Shown here one piece after another: positions 24,146-32,554 of a stretch of 56,050 nt of DNA. Source of the DNA: Deltaproteobacteria bacterium (lineage in GTDB: Bacteria > Myxococcota_A > Polyangia > Polyangiales > Houyiibacteriaceae); the NCBI GenBank assembly GCA_019313915.1, contig JAFDAJ010000004.1, forward strand, positions 1 to 56,050. Reading direction: 5' to 3'. Positions within the stretch are counted from its first letter, which is position 1; each line of letters opens with the position of its first letter. The notes beneath the pieces were generated by a model. The model ran no database searches. It worked only from the letters and a program-made list of their open reading frames with translations, and was not told the DNA's origin. A program made the position numbers and the translations under genes.

Positions 24146-26832
24146 GGCTCCTCGGCACGAGCGTGCAGAGCTAGGATGCGATCATAGAGCACTCGCTGCA
24201 GGCGCTTCATGCGGTCGGGGTCTTGGATTTTCTTCCCGTCCGCGTCAGCAACGTAGAACACGTCCGCCACACTCTGACCCTCTGTGTTGACCTTGGACAG
24301 GGAAATGGTGAGATCCAACTGGTGGAGGGTGCGGGCAATTTCGTGCAGGAGGCCCACCCGGTCTCGGGTGAAGACATCGATCACCGTGTATCGCGCCGAC
24401 GCGTTGTTATCGACGCTGATGTGCGTGGGAACTTCGGGCCCCGGACGCACGGACCAGGGAGGCGGCGTGCTCTGCCGGGCGATCAGGTCCTGCGCCGACA
24501 CTCGATTTGTGAGTCGCTGAGCGATATCTTCTCGGAGGGCCTCGGCGAGCCTGGTGGGCGTTGGGGTGTTGTCTCCCACCTTGACCCAGAACACGTCGAA
24601 CACTTCGTCTCCGCCCTTTCTCTCACGCGTGTAGAGTTGCGCCGTGAGAATCGAGAGGTCGTGCGCAGCGAAGACCGCGGTGAGGTCGGCGAGCAGGCCG
24701 GACCGATCCGGTGACACGACCACCACCTCTTCCACGTCTTCGCCCGGACCCGGGCCCACCCGCACCGTCACGACACCTCTAGCGCGGTCGCGGGAGATTC
24801 GCGCATGCCGACGCACGACGTCGACGGGATTCGCGAGGAAATAACGATCGGGCATTTGGTCGATGAAGCTCTGAAGCTCGTCCTGGCCGGCGTCCCCTGC
24901 GAATCCAACGACAGCTTGGAGCTTGACCTCCAACACGCGGTTCTCGGTCTGGGCCGGAGCGCTCCCCGATTCGATCTGAGCCAGGGTCGCAAGGTAGAGG
25001 TCCTCGAGCGCGCGAGCCTTCCACGAGGTCATGGCCTTTGGATTGACCGTCGAGATGATCGTGACGGTGCATAAGAACAAGTCGCGAAGACGTTCCGGTG
25101 TTTCAGCCATCTTCACGACCTCGTTCAGGCCCTGGGGATCGTGAATGTCACGCTGCGTTGCCCATCGGTAGAGCGATTTCTGCTCACGAACGAGCCACGC
25201 CACGTGCTGCGCGTCGACGGCAGTTAGCCCCAGGCGCAGCGCCACGCTCTCCGCAAGACGGGCTCCCGCTTCCTCTTGGTCGCGCCCACGTGCCCGGCCG
25301 AGCGAATGCAGCAGCACGGCCAAGAACAAGGGGAGGCGCCTAGGGGCCTCCGCGGCGAGGCGAGCGGATAGCGGGCGCCCGCGGCTCTCGCCCCGGGTTA
25401 GCGCTTGCAGGTGCTCGAGGGCCTTGATCGCGTGAATGTCGGCGGTGTAGACGTGAAATACGTCGTGGTAGACGCGCCCGACCAGCGGCCCGAACTCGGG
25501 GATCATCGCGGAGACCAGTCCCACCTCGTGCAACTCGGCGATGGTGGACCCGCTTCGGAACGGGGACTCATCGACGTTCTTCAGCAGCCCCAAGAATAGC
25601 TGGGTCGCCTCTTCCGAACCCTGCAACCGCAGCCGCCATCCCTTGTCGGGCGCGATGCGGGCGATTGCGTCCAGCGCGGAGTGATCAGGCCGCTTCTGAT
25701 AGCGCAGCGCTTGGCGATAGAATCGAAACGCTAGAGCAGGATCAGCTTCGAGTCGCTGGGGGTTCTCTAGCGAGATGACGCCGTCTGCCAGAATGATCCC
25801 GTGGGCGAGCTTTCGAAAGGTTGTGGCGCGTGTGCGACTGCGCGGGCGTGCGCGGTCGAGCATCCGCTCGGCGGTGAGCGCCACGATGCGGGCGTGGCGG
25901 TAGTAGGTCTGCATGAATTGTTCGACCCCGAGGGTCACGCCATCGACGAAACCCAGCTCCTGCGCGATGTCTTCCTGATCGCCGAACGTCAGCCGGTCCT
26001 GCTGGCGGCCGGCGCGCAAGTGCAGAAGGTTGCGGACTCGCCAGAGCATTTCGCGGGCGTCTTCGAGCTCATGAACCTCACGCGCCAAGAGGGCGCCCGT
26101 TCGCACGTAGTCCTGCTCATCGCGGGCTCCCCAACGAGCCCGGGCGGCCCATTCGGCCACGTCCAGGTCCCTCAAGCCACCGCGACCCTGCTTCACGTCA
26201 GGCTCGAGAAGATAGAGGCTGCCTCCGAATCGGCGGTGGCGCGTCCGGGTGTCCTGCTCGAGCGCACCGAGGAAGTCGATCAAGTGCGGCTCGAAGACCT
26301 GCTCGCGCGCGCCGCGCTCGAGATCGTCGAGGAGTGGGCCGCTGCCCGCGACGCGCCGAAAGTCGATCAGCGTCGTCGTGGTTCGGATGTCCTCGCGAGC
26401 TAAGCACAGCGTCTCATCGATGCTTCGAACGGCATGTCCGATGTCTACCCCGAGATCCCACAGGGGGTAGAGCAGGCCCTCGGCTAACGCGCCGACGAAG
26501 GGGTCGTCCGAGTCGTCGCACAGGAACACGACGTCCACGTCGCTATTCAAGCCGAGCGTCATCCGGCCGTAGCCGCCGACCGCAACGAGCGCGACGCGAC
26601 CACGAGGCTCGCGACCGAGCGCCCGCGTAGCCGCGTCGGCAGCGCAATATAGGGCGCTCAACAGACCATCGAGGGCGCGCGCATGCGAGTGAGCCGTGGC
26701 CACGCCCGCGTCTCCACGGCGCACCGCGTCCTCGAACGCTCGGCGGTATCCACCGAGGTACCCGCGACAGGTTTTGCCGAGCGCAGGTGCGAGCCCACCT
26801 AGATCGACGACCGGACTGGATCCTTCCGACAA
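24142..26832 (-). CDS. glnD: bifunctional-type PII uridylyltransferase GlnD with a degenerate HD domain
   Basis: GlnD adds UMP to PII proteins when glutamine is low and removes it through a separate HD domain when glutamine is high. The 896-residue product has the full architecture: nucleotidyltransferase (GGYGR 86-90, SDVD 97-100), HD region (about 455-570) and two ACT domains (about 700-790 and 815-890). The transferase motif is intact. The HD motif is not: the canonical HD-IAKGRGGDHS reads HS-LGRARGRDQE (509-520), so Asp and a metal His are lost, and the later His after WLV is Gln/Lys. The uridylyl-removing activity is probably gone. The start is TTG at 26832, just after a promoter-like element. 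Confidence 0.93.
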   Translation of the reverse strand: MSEGSSPVVDLGGLAPALGKTCRGYLGGYRRAFEDAVRRGDAGVATAHSHARALDGLLSALYCAADAATRALGREPRGRVALVAVGGYGRMTLGLNSDVDVVFLCDDSDDPFVGALAEGLLYPLWDLGVDIGHAVRSIDETLCLAREDIRTTTTLIDFRRVAGSGPLLDDLERGAREQVFEPHLIDFLGALEQDTRTRHRRFGGSLYLLEPDVKQGRGGLRDLDVAEWAARARWGARDEQDYVRTGALLAREVHELEDAREMLWRVRNLLHLRAGRQQDRLTFGDQEDIAQELGFVDGVTLGVEQFMQTYYRHARIVALTAERMLDRARPRSRTRATTFRKLAHGIILADGVISLENPQRLEADPALAFRFYRQALRYQKRPDHSALDAIARIAPDKGWRLRLQGSEEATQLFLGLLKNVDESPFRSGSTIAELHEVGLVSAMIPEFGPLVGRVYHDVFHVYTADIHAIKALEHLQALTRGESRGRPLSARLAAEAPRRLPLFLAVLLHSLGRARGRDQEEAGARLAESVALRLGLTAVDAQHVAWLVREQKSLYRWATQRDIHDPQGLNEVVKMAETPERLRDLFLCTVTIISTVNPKAMTSWKARALEDLYLATLAQIESGSAPAQTENRVLEVKLQAVVGFAGDAGQDELQSFIDQMPDRYFLANPVDVVRRHARISRDRARGVVTVRVGPGPGEDVEEVVVVSPDRSGLLADLTAVFAAHDLSILTAQLYTRERKGGDEVFDVFWVKVGDNTPTPTRLAEALREDIAQRLTNRVSAQDLIARQSTPPPWSVRPGPEVPTHISVDNNASARYTVIDVFTRDRVGLLHEIARTLHQLDLTISLSKVNTEGQSVADVFYVADADGKKIQDPDRMKRLQRVLYDRILALHARAEEP

Positions 26833-26841
26833 CGGTCACCG

Positions 26842-26870
26842 AGTATGACCGTCCGCTTCGGACCGGGCAA
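26842..26870 (-). promoter_or_regulatory. sigma70-like promoter for glnD with an inverted repeat in the spacer
   Basis: On the minus strand, TTGCCC (26865-26870) and CATACT (26842-26847) are 17 bases apart. The spacer holds an inverted repeat, GTCCG-CTT-CGGAC (26851-26863), which could be an operator. The predicted transcript start is within a few bases of the TTG start codon at 26832, so the leader would be very short. Confidence 0.35.
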
Positions 26871-26879
26871 CCTATTCGA

Positions 26880-28094
26880 CTAGCGAGCCAGAAGGTACGA
26901 AGCGATCCCAGATGCGATGCCATCGGCAAGGGCACGGCGATAATTGCGCCGGGTCAACGCGCGAGCCTCGGGCTCATATGTCAGAAAGGAGGCCTCCACG
27001 AGAACCGAGGGCATCCGGGCACCAACCAAGACGTAGAACATGGCGCGCCGCACACCACGATCGGAGAGCTTCGGGAGAACGGAGCGGCCGCGCTTCAGGG
27101 TGTGGCGTTGAATCTTGCCAGCCAGGGTCAGGGAGCCTTCCGCTTGGTGCTGCCGGTGATACTTCGCAAGCAGGCCCTGGATTCCGGTCACTTCGGCCAC
27201 GCGCGTTCCGTTCTCGCGTGCGGCGAGTCGGAGCGCCTGCCGGTTGTTCGTCGTGTCGAGCACGAAAGTAGTCACTCCGCCTTTTCGGACGGGTTCCGAA
27301 CTCGCGTTCAAATGAATCGACACGAACGCGTCCGCCTCCATTGCGTTGGCCAGAGCGCACCGCTCTTCGAGCGACAGGTCGACGTCAGTCGACCGGGTGA
27401 GCATGACGCGCGTGCGGGGCATGATCGCGCGGAGTCGGCTTGCCGTGAGCTCGGCCAGATCGAGCGCTACTTGCGACTCGACGAGACCGAGCGCATCGTT
27501 CGCCGCACCCGGCTCGCGACCGCCATGCCCCGGGTCCAGCACGACGAGCGGCCTTCGCTTTCGACGCGAATGAGTGGCTACGCTGACGTCGATGACGATG
27601 CGATACGGATCAGTGAGATAGAAGACCCGGCCGCTGGCCCCGGGTTGAAGGTCCAGCACCACTCGCGGATTGGGAGTCGCAAGCCGGACGCGCTGCAAGC
27701 CGCCTCTCTCGACCAACTGGGAAACAGGGACGGTTTCACCCCACTCGGCATCTTCGAGCTCTATCGCAATGCGAGCTGGCAAGATCCCTTGCGGCGGGAG
27801 CTGTCGCTGGTGAAACAGCGGAGCCCCTTCGAACAGAAGCACCACCCGAGTGCCGGCCGCGTCAACGGCTCCAGCGCCGTAGACGTCGATTCGAACGAGA
27901 CGGGCTTTCTCGTGGCCTGGCTTGACCCGCTGGGCAAGCTCGGGCAGCGGCTTGGGGAGGGCCTGATTGGGCTTCGGGGGCGAGCCCCCCTGGCAGCCTG
28001 CCGCGAGTAGCAGCAGCCCAAACAGACCGAGTTTCGATGTCGTTGTCCAGCCCCGAATCCAAGCGTGTTTACGCGACGAGCCGACGATCGTCAA
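26880..28094 (-). CDS. N-acetylmuramoyl-L-alanine amidase (AmiC-like, AMIN plus Amidase_3)
   Basis: The enzyme splits the bond between MurNAc and L-Ala in peptidoglycan during cell separation. The 404-residue product has a lipoprotein-type export signal (LLLLAAGC), an AMIN-like beta domain (about residues 65-185) for septal peptidoglycan binding, and a C-terminal Amidase_3 domain. The zinc and catalytic residues are visible: His in DPGHGG, Glu in VESQVAL, His in SIHLNA and Glu in SVLVEASF. A lipobox is unusual for AmiC, which is normally Tat-exported and free. The only usable start is TTG at 28094. glnD follows after 47 bases. Confidence 0.88.
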   Translation of the reverse strand: MTIVGSSRKHAWIRGWTTTSKLGLFGLLLLAAGCQGGSPPKPNQALPKPLPELAQRVKPGHEKARLVRIDVYGAGAVDAAGTRVVLLFEGAPLFHQRQLPPQGILPARIAIELEDAEWGETVPVSQLVERGGLQRVRLATPNPRVVLDLQPGASGRVFYLTDPYRIVIDVSVATHSRRKRRPLVVLDPGHGGREPGAANDALGLVESQVALDLAELTASRLRAIMPRTRVMLTRSTDVDLSLEERCALANAMEADAFVSIHLNASSEPVRKGGVTTFVLDTTNNRQALRLAARENGTRVAEVTGIQGLLAKYHRQHQAEGSLTLAGKIQRHTLKRGRSVLPKLSDRGVRRAMFYVLVGARMPSVLVEASFLTYEPEARALTRRNYRRALADGIASGIASYLLAR

Positions 28095-28108
28095 CGGAGC
28101 GCCGCTCG

Positions 28109-28137
28109 TTGACCCGCCCCAACCGATCGCCTAGCTT
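28109..28137 (+). promoter_or_regulatory. sigma70-like promoter placing the purM start at +1
   Basis: TTGACC (28109-28114) and TAGCTT (28132-28137) are 17 bases apart in the 50-base divergent gap before purM. Only 7 bases separate the -10 box from the ATG, so the transcript would begin at or beside the start codon. No ribosome binding site is present, which fits a leaderless mRNA. Confidence 0.45.
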
Positions 28138-28144
28138 CCGCGGC

Positions 28145-29170
28145 ATGGCGGGCCTGACCTATCGCGACGCCGGCGTCGACATCGAAGCGGGCGAGCAATT
28201 CGTCCAACGGATCAAACCGCTCGCGCAATCGACTCGCTCCGAGCACGTGCTCGGGTCGCTCGGCGGCTTCGCAGGCCTTTGCTCGCTACCGAGCGATATC
28301 GAGGACCCGGTGCTCGTCTCCGGAACCGACGGCGTCGGGACCAAGTTGAAGCTGGCCTTCGAGCTTGATCGCCATGACACGATCGGCATCGACCTCGTGG
28401 CCATGTGCGTCAACGACATCATCACAGTCGGTGCCCGACCGCTGTTTTTCCTGGACTACTTCGCCACGTCGAAGCTCGACGTCGACCAAGGAGAAGCGGT
28501 CGTGAAGGGCATCGCCGAGGGGTGCCGCCAGTCGGAGTGCGCGCTTCTCGGAGGCGAAACGGCGGAACTGCCGGGCTTCTACGCTTCGGGCGAGTACGAC
28601 TTGGCCGGCTTCGCGGTAGGCGTCGTCAGTCGAAAGTGCATCATCGATGGCAAGGCAGCTCGGCTGGGCGATCAAGTCGTCGGGGTCGCGTCTTCGGGGC
28701 TGCACTCGAACGGCTTCTCGTTAGCAAGGCGCGTGCTGTTAGACGGCGATGTACCGCTCTCCCTAGACGATCCCTTCGAGTCGGGAGGAACTCTCGGTGA
28801 AGCCCTGCTCCAGCCGACGCGAATCTATGTGAAGGCCGCGCGAATCGCGGTCGAGCATCATGTGCACGCGATGTGTCACATCACAGGCGGCGGTCTGCCC
28901 GAAAACCTCCCTCGCGTTACACCCGAGGGTCTTGGAATCGCCATCGATACGACCTCCTGGACTCCCGACCCCATCTTCGCTCTGATCCAGGAACGAGGGG
29001 GCGTCTCCGTCGCCGAGATGCGGCGTACGTTCAATATGGGCGTCGGCTTCACGATGGTCGTCGCCCCCGAGCGCGCCGCAAGCCTGGTCGATGCGCTCAA
29101 CGCGAGTGGCGAGCACGCCTTCGTCATGGGCGAGGTCACCGACGGCGAAGGTGTTTCGTTCTCGGCATAG
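28145..29170 (+). CDS. purM: phosphoribosylformylglycinamidine cyclo-ligase (AIR synthetase)
   Basis: PurM closes the imidazole ring of aminoimidazole ribonucleotide in purine synthesis. The 341-residue product has the ATP-binding GTDGVGTKLKLAF, the substrate region MCVNDIITVGARPLFFLDYFA, LLGGETAELPGFY, and the C-terminal HITGGGLPENLPR. The ATG at 28145 gives the typical MAGLTYRDAGVD start; the open frame upstream overlaps the divergent promoter. purN follows after 8 bases. Confidence 0.96.
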   Translation: MAGLTYRDAGVDIEAGEQFVQRIKPLAQSTRSEHVLGSLGGFAGLCSLPSDIEDPVLVSGTDGVGTKLKLAFELDRHDTIGIDLVAMCVNDIITVGARPLFFLDYFATSKLDVDQGEAVVKGIAEGCRQSECALLGGETAELPGFYASGEYDLAGFAVGVVSRKCIIDGKAARLGDQVVGVASSGLHSNGFSLARRVLLDGDVPLSLDDPFESGGTLGEALLQPTRIYVKAARIAVEHHVHAMCHITGGGLPENLPRVTPEGLGIAIDTTSWTPDPIFALIQERGGVSVAEMRRTFNMGVGFTMVVAPERAASLVDALNASGEHAFVMGEVTDGEGVSFSA

Positions 29171-29178
29171 GGCGCCCC

Positions 29179-29817
29179 ATGGACGTAGTGGTTCTCGTTT
29201 CTGGTCGTGGCTCCAACCTGAGAGCGATCTGCAGTGCGATCGACGCGGGCACCTGCCATGCCAACATCGTAGGCGTCGTTTCTGATCGGAAGAAGGCCGC
29301 CGCGCTGGAGTTCGCTGAGGGGCGCGGAATCCCCACACGAGTCGTGTCACTCCGCAAAGGCGACGACCGCAACGCGTGGAACGACTCACTTACCGCAGAG
29401 GTGGCCTCGCTCGAGCCCGACCTGGTCGTCTTAGCAGGCTTCATGCGCGTGCTTGGCGCTCCGTTGCTCGAACGGTTTCCGGGTCGAATCATCAACGTGC
29501 ACCCTGCCCTGCTCCCGTCGTTTCCCGGGCACAGTGGGCCGCAAGATGCCCTCGACGGGGGCGTTCGTGTGAGCGGATGCACGGTGCATATCGTCGACAC
29601 CGGCGTCGACACGGGTCCAATCCTCGCACAGGCCGCCGTCCCGGTGCTCGCAGACGACACCGTGGATACTCTTCACTCTCGAATCCAGGTTCAGGAGCAC
29701 CGGCTCTTGCCGCGCGTGATTCATCAAATCGCAATCGGCGCAATCACGCTCGACCCATTGACCATGAGCACCCCGGTCGCGGACCCGACTCTTTCGCTGT
29801 CCGTGCCGGACATCTAG
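29179..29817 (+). CDS. purN: phosphoribosylglycinamide formyltransferase (GART)
   Basis: PurN formylates GAR with 10-formyl-tetrahydrofolate, the third step of purine synthesis. The 212-residue product has the N-terminal VSGRGSNL phosphate loop, the folate-site INVHPALLPSFPG with catalytic Asn and His, and HIVDTGVDTGPI with the catalytic Asp. The usual HPSLLP is HPALLP here. It starts 8 bases after purM and forms a purM-purN pair. Confidence 0.95.
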   Translation: MDVVVLVSGRGSNLRAICSAIDAGTCHANIVGVVSDRKKAAALEFAEGRGIPTRVVSLRKGDDRNAWNDSLTAEVASLEPDLVVLAGFMRVLGAPLLERFPGRIINVHPALLPSFPGHSGPQDALDGGVRVSGCTVHIVDTGVDTGPILAQAAVPVLADDTVDTLHSRIQVQEHRLLPRVIHQIAIGAITLDPLTMSTPVADPTLSLSVPDI

Positions 29818-29821
29818 ACCC

Positions 29822-31345
29822 GTGCCAACCAGCTTCTACGACGTCGTCGTTCTGGGCACACACCTCGAGCCGCTCCTATGCGCCGCGCTGCTCGCACGCG
29901 CGGGTCTCCGGGTGCTGGTACTCGGGCAAGGTGCACCCGAACCTTCGTACGCCGTGGCGGATGTGGAAGTCGAGCCGCACGGACTGACAATCACCGGCGC
30001 GCAGAGCCCCATCGTTCAGAACACGCTGGACGAGCTGGCGCTCAGGCAAGACGTTCGGCAGCGCATGGTGGACCGCATCAACGTGTTTCAGTTGCTGCTT
30101 TCGGAGCACCGGCTCGACGTGCACCCAGAGGCCGACAAGTGGCTGGCCGAGCTGGCTCGCGAGCTTCCGAACGTGAGGCGACAGGCAGCCGACATCACTC
30201 GAACGCTCGGCGAGGTGCGTGGAGAGCTCGACGCCGTGGTGGAACGTGGGCTGGTCTGGCCACCAGAGACTTTCCTGGAGCGCCAACAGTTCTCCCTGAC
30301 GACCACGGCGCAACGCTACGACCGGCAGGGACAAGGCTGGACATCGTGGAATCAGCTCGCAATAGGGCATCCGCTGCGCGCCGCGTTCGAAGCACTCCTT
30401 CCACATGTCTCGGGTTTGCTCCCAGCGCAGCATTCGGATGCCACGCGCGCACGACTACACGGCCACGTACTTTCGGGCGTGACGGAGCTCACGGGTGGCT
30501 GGACTTGGTTCCGCGAGGCGCTGTTCGCACGCATTCGATCTTGGGGGAGCGATGTAAGGCCACGCGACCGCGCAGCGTCGCTTCGCCACGAAGGGCGACG
30601 CGGGCACACGATTCGACTCGCGCGAACCGACGAAGAGATAGGCTGCTCCCAAATCGCGCACGGCACGCCGATCAGCGAGCTCTTACAATTGCTTCCCGAA
30701 CGCGGACCGATGACCGCCATGTTCGAGCGCGTGGGTGAACCCCGGTCTCGCGCATATCGCAGCTCGGTGCACGTCCTCATGGACAAGCGAGGGCTCCCGA
30801 GCGCTCTCGAACCGCTGGCTTTGGTGCGTACCGGTGCGACCAACCACGAGAAGGCATTCCTGCTGCGGAGCCGCGATGTCGATGAAGACCGAGTCCTACT
30901 CACAGCGAACCGCCTGATCGAAGAGCATCTGATCGACACGGGGTCGTCTCCTCTGCGCTTCGTGCGCGAGGAAGCACTGGATGCGATCCGCAGCATCGTT
31001 CCTTTCTTCGACGACCACGGGATCTGGATCGACAGCCCGCATGATGGGCTGCCTCCGTGCGCGCTCCGCAACGACATGGAGCTTTCGTGCAGTGACCCCT
31101 GGACGAGAGGTCCCCACACGATGAGACCGGTGTACGAGTATCCGACGCGACGAGCGCTCGGCGTGTGTGCTCTGCCCACACGCACCCCCGTGCGGGGAGT
31201 GTTCCTGTGCAATGAGCAGGTGGCCCCGGGCCTTGGCTTCGAGGGGTCTTTTCTCACCGCGACGTCAGTCGCGAAGATCATCGGATCGCACTACCGCAGA
31301 CAAGACTGGTTGCGGCGAGGTCCTTGGGCGCGCCGTAGCGTTTAG
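29822..31345 (+). CDS. FAD-oxidoreductase-like protein with a degenerate dinucleotide loop
   Basis: The 507-residue product begins with a Rossmann strand, FYDVVVLGTHLEPLLCAALLARAG, in the pattern of phytoene-desaturase-like FAD enzymes. The GxGxxG loop is replaced by GTHLEP. The C terminus keeps a flavoprotein-like end (APGLGFEGSFLTATSVAKII). The middle has no motif I can name. It may be a flavoprotein that has lost or changed its cofactor. The start is GTG, 4 bases after purN, so it is probably co-transcribed with purMN. pilT follows after 35 bases. Confidence 0.65.
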   Translation: MPTSFYDVVVLGTHLEPLLCAALLARAGLRVLVLGQGAPEPSYAVADVEVEPHGLTITGAQSPIVQNTLDELALRQDVRQRMVDRINVFQLLLSEHRLDVHPEADKWLAELARELPNVRRQAADITRTLGEVRGELDAVVERGLVWPPETFLERQQFSLTTTAQRYDRQGQGWTSWNQLAIGHPLRAAFEALLPHVSGLLPAQHSDATRARLHGHVLSGVTELTGGWTWFREALFARIRSWGSDVRPRDRAASLRHEGRRGHTIRLARTDEEIGCSQIAHGTPISELLQLLPERGPMTAMFERVGEPRSRAYRSSVHVLMDKRGLPSALEPLALVRTGATNHEKAFLLRSRDVDEDRVLLTANRLIEEHLIDTGSSPLRFVREEALDAIRSIVPFFDDHGIWIDSPHDGLPPCALRNDMELSCSDPWTRGPHTMRPVYEYPTRRALGVCALPTRTPVRGVFLCNEQVAPGLGFEGSFLTATSVAKIIGSHYRRQDWLRRGPWARRSV

Positions 31346-31364
31346 GGCGTATCGCCGAGGCCTC

Positions 31365-31373
31365 TGGTATGCT
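31365..31373 (+). promoter_or_regulatory. extended -10 element just upstream of pilT
   Basis: TG-G-TATGCT (31365-31373) matches an extended -10 promoter. It ends 7 bases before the pilT ATG, so a transcript from it would be leaderless. No good -35 box is at the usual spacing. Confidence 0.35.
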
Positions 31374-31380
31374 CTAGCCC

Positions 31381-32508
31381 ATGGCAGCACCTCAGGAGGC
31401 ACCGAGACTCACCCTTCGACAGTTGCTCCGGCTGATGGTCGAACGCGGCGCTTCCGACTTGCACATCACCACGGGGTCGCCGCCGCAACTGCGTATCGAC
31501 GGCGCTCTGGTCCCTCTGCGCACACCGCCTCTGAAACCGCGCGAAAGCAAGACGCTTTGCTACGAGGTCATGACCGAGGACCAGCGTCTGCGTTTTGAAA
31601 AAGGGCATGAGATCGACTTCTCCTTCGGCGTCAAGTCGCTATCACGCTTCCGATCCAACGTCTTCTTGCAGCGGGGCGCGGTCGCCGGCGCTTTCCGTGC
31701 GATTCCCTTCGAGATTCGACCGCTGTCCGACCTCGGTATGCCGCCTATCGTCACAGAGCTCTGTACGCGGCCTCGCGGGCTGGTGTTGGTCACGGGCCCG
31801 ACGGGCTCTGGCAAATCGACCACCCTCGCGTCGATGATAGACAAGATCAACTCTGAAAACCGTCATCACATCGTGACGGTCGAGGATCCGATCGAGTTCC
31901 TTCATTCGAACAAGCTTTGCGTCGTGAACCAACGAGAGGTTGGTTCCGACACTTCCAGCTTCAAGGACGCGCTCAAATACGCTCTACGTCAGGACCCTGA
32001 CGTCGTTCTCATCGGCGAGATGCGGGACCTGGAAACGATCGAGGCAGCGCTGACGATTTCTGAAACCGGACACTTGGTGTTTGCGACGCTTCACACCAAC
32101 ACCGCTGTGCAGTCCATCAACCGAATCATCGACGTGTTCCCCGCCGGACAGCAGAGTCAGATCCGAGCTCAGTTGTCGTTTGTTCTTCAAGGGATATTGA
32201 GTCAGATGTTGCTGCCCCGTGCCGACGGACCGGGCCGCGCCATGGCGTGCGAAGCGCTCGTTCCGAACGCCGCCATTCGAAACCTGATTCGCGAGGACAA
32301 GGTCCATCAGATGTACGGCATCATGCAGACCGGCCAGGGTACGTCGGGCATGCAGACGATGAACCAGTCGCTGCTACACCTGGTTGCCCATGGGGCCCTC
32401 GACCGCGAGCTGGCCGAGATCCGGTCTCCGGAGCCCGACGAATTCCGGCAAATGTTGGTTCATTTAGACCAAAAGGGTTATCAGCAGGCGATTCGCGGGG
32501 GCGGCTGA
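31381..32508 (+). CDS. pilT: type IV pilus retraction ATPase PilT
   Basis: PilT is the hexameric ATPase that depolymerises type IV pili and drives twitching motility. The 375-residue product has an N-terminal PAS-like domain (RGASDLHITTG), Walker A GPTGSGKST (139-147), the Asp box (TVEDPIEF), Walker B with DVVLIGEMRD, the His box (HLVFATLHTN), and the PilT-specific AIRNLIRE near the C terminus. It opens the pil group of this window. pilB is not adjacent, unlike the pilB-pilT order common in myxobacteria. Confidence 0.95.
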   Translation: MAAPQEAPRLTLRQLLRLMVERGASDLHITTGSPPQLRIDGALVPLRTPPLKPRESKTLCYEVMTEDQRLRFEKGHEIDFSFGVKSLSRFRSNVFLQRGAVAGAFRAIPFEIRPLSDLGMPPIVTELCTRPRGLVLVTGPTGSGKSTTLASMIDKINSENRHHIVTVEDPIEFLHSNKLCVVNQREVGSDTSSFKDALKYALRQDPDVVLIGEMRDLETIEAALTISETGHLVFATLHTNTAVQSINRIIDVFPAGQQSQIRAQLSFVLQGILSQMLLPRADGPGRAMACEALVPNAAIRNLIREDKVHQMYGIMQTGQGTSGMQTMNQSLLHLVAHGALDRELAEIRSPEPDEFRQMLVHLDQKGYQQAIRGGG

Positions 32509-32554
32509 TTCGGCTTCCCGCCAGTTTCTTACTATTGTTAACAGCGGGATCTAG

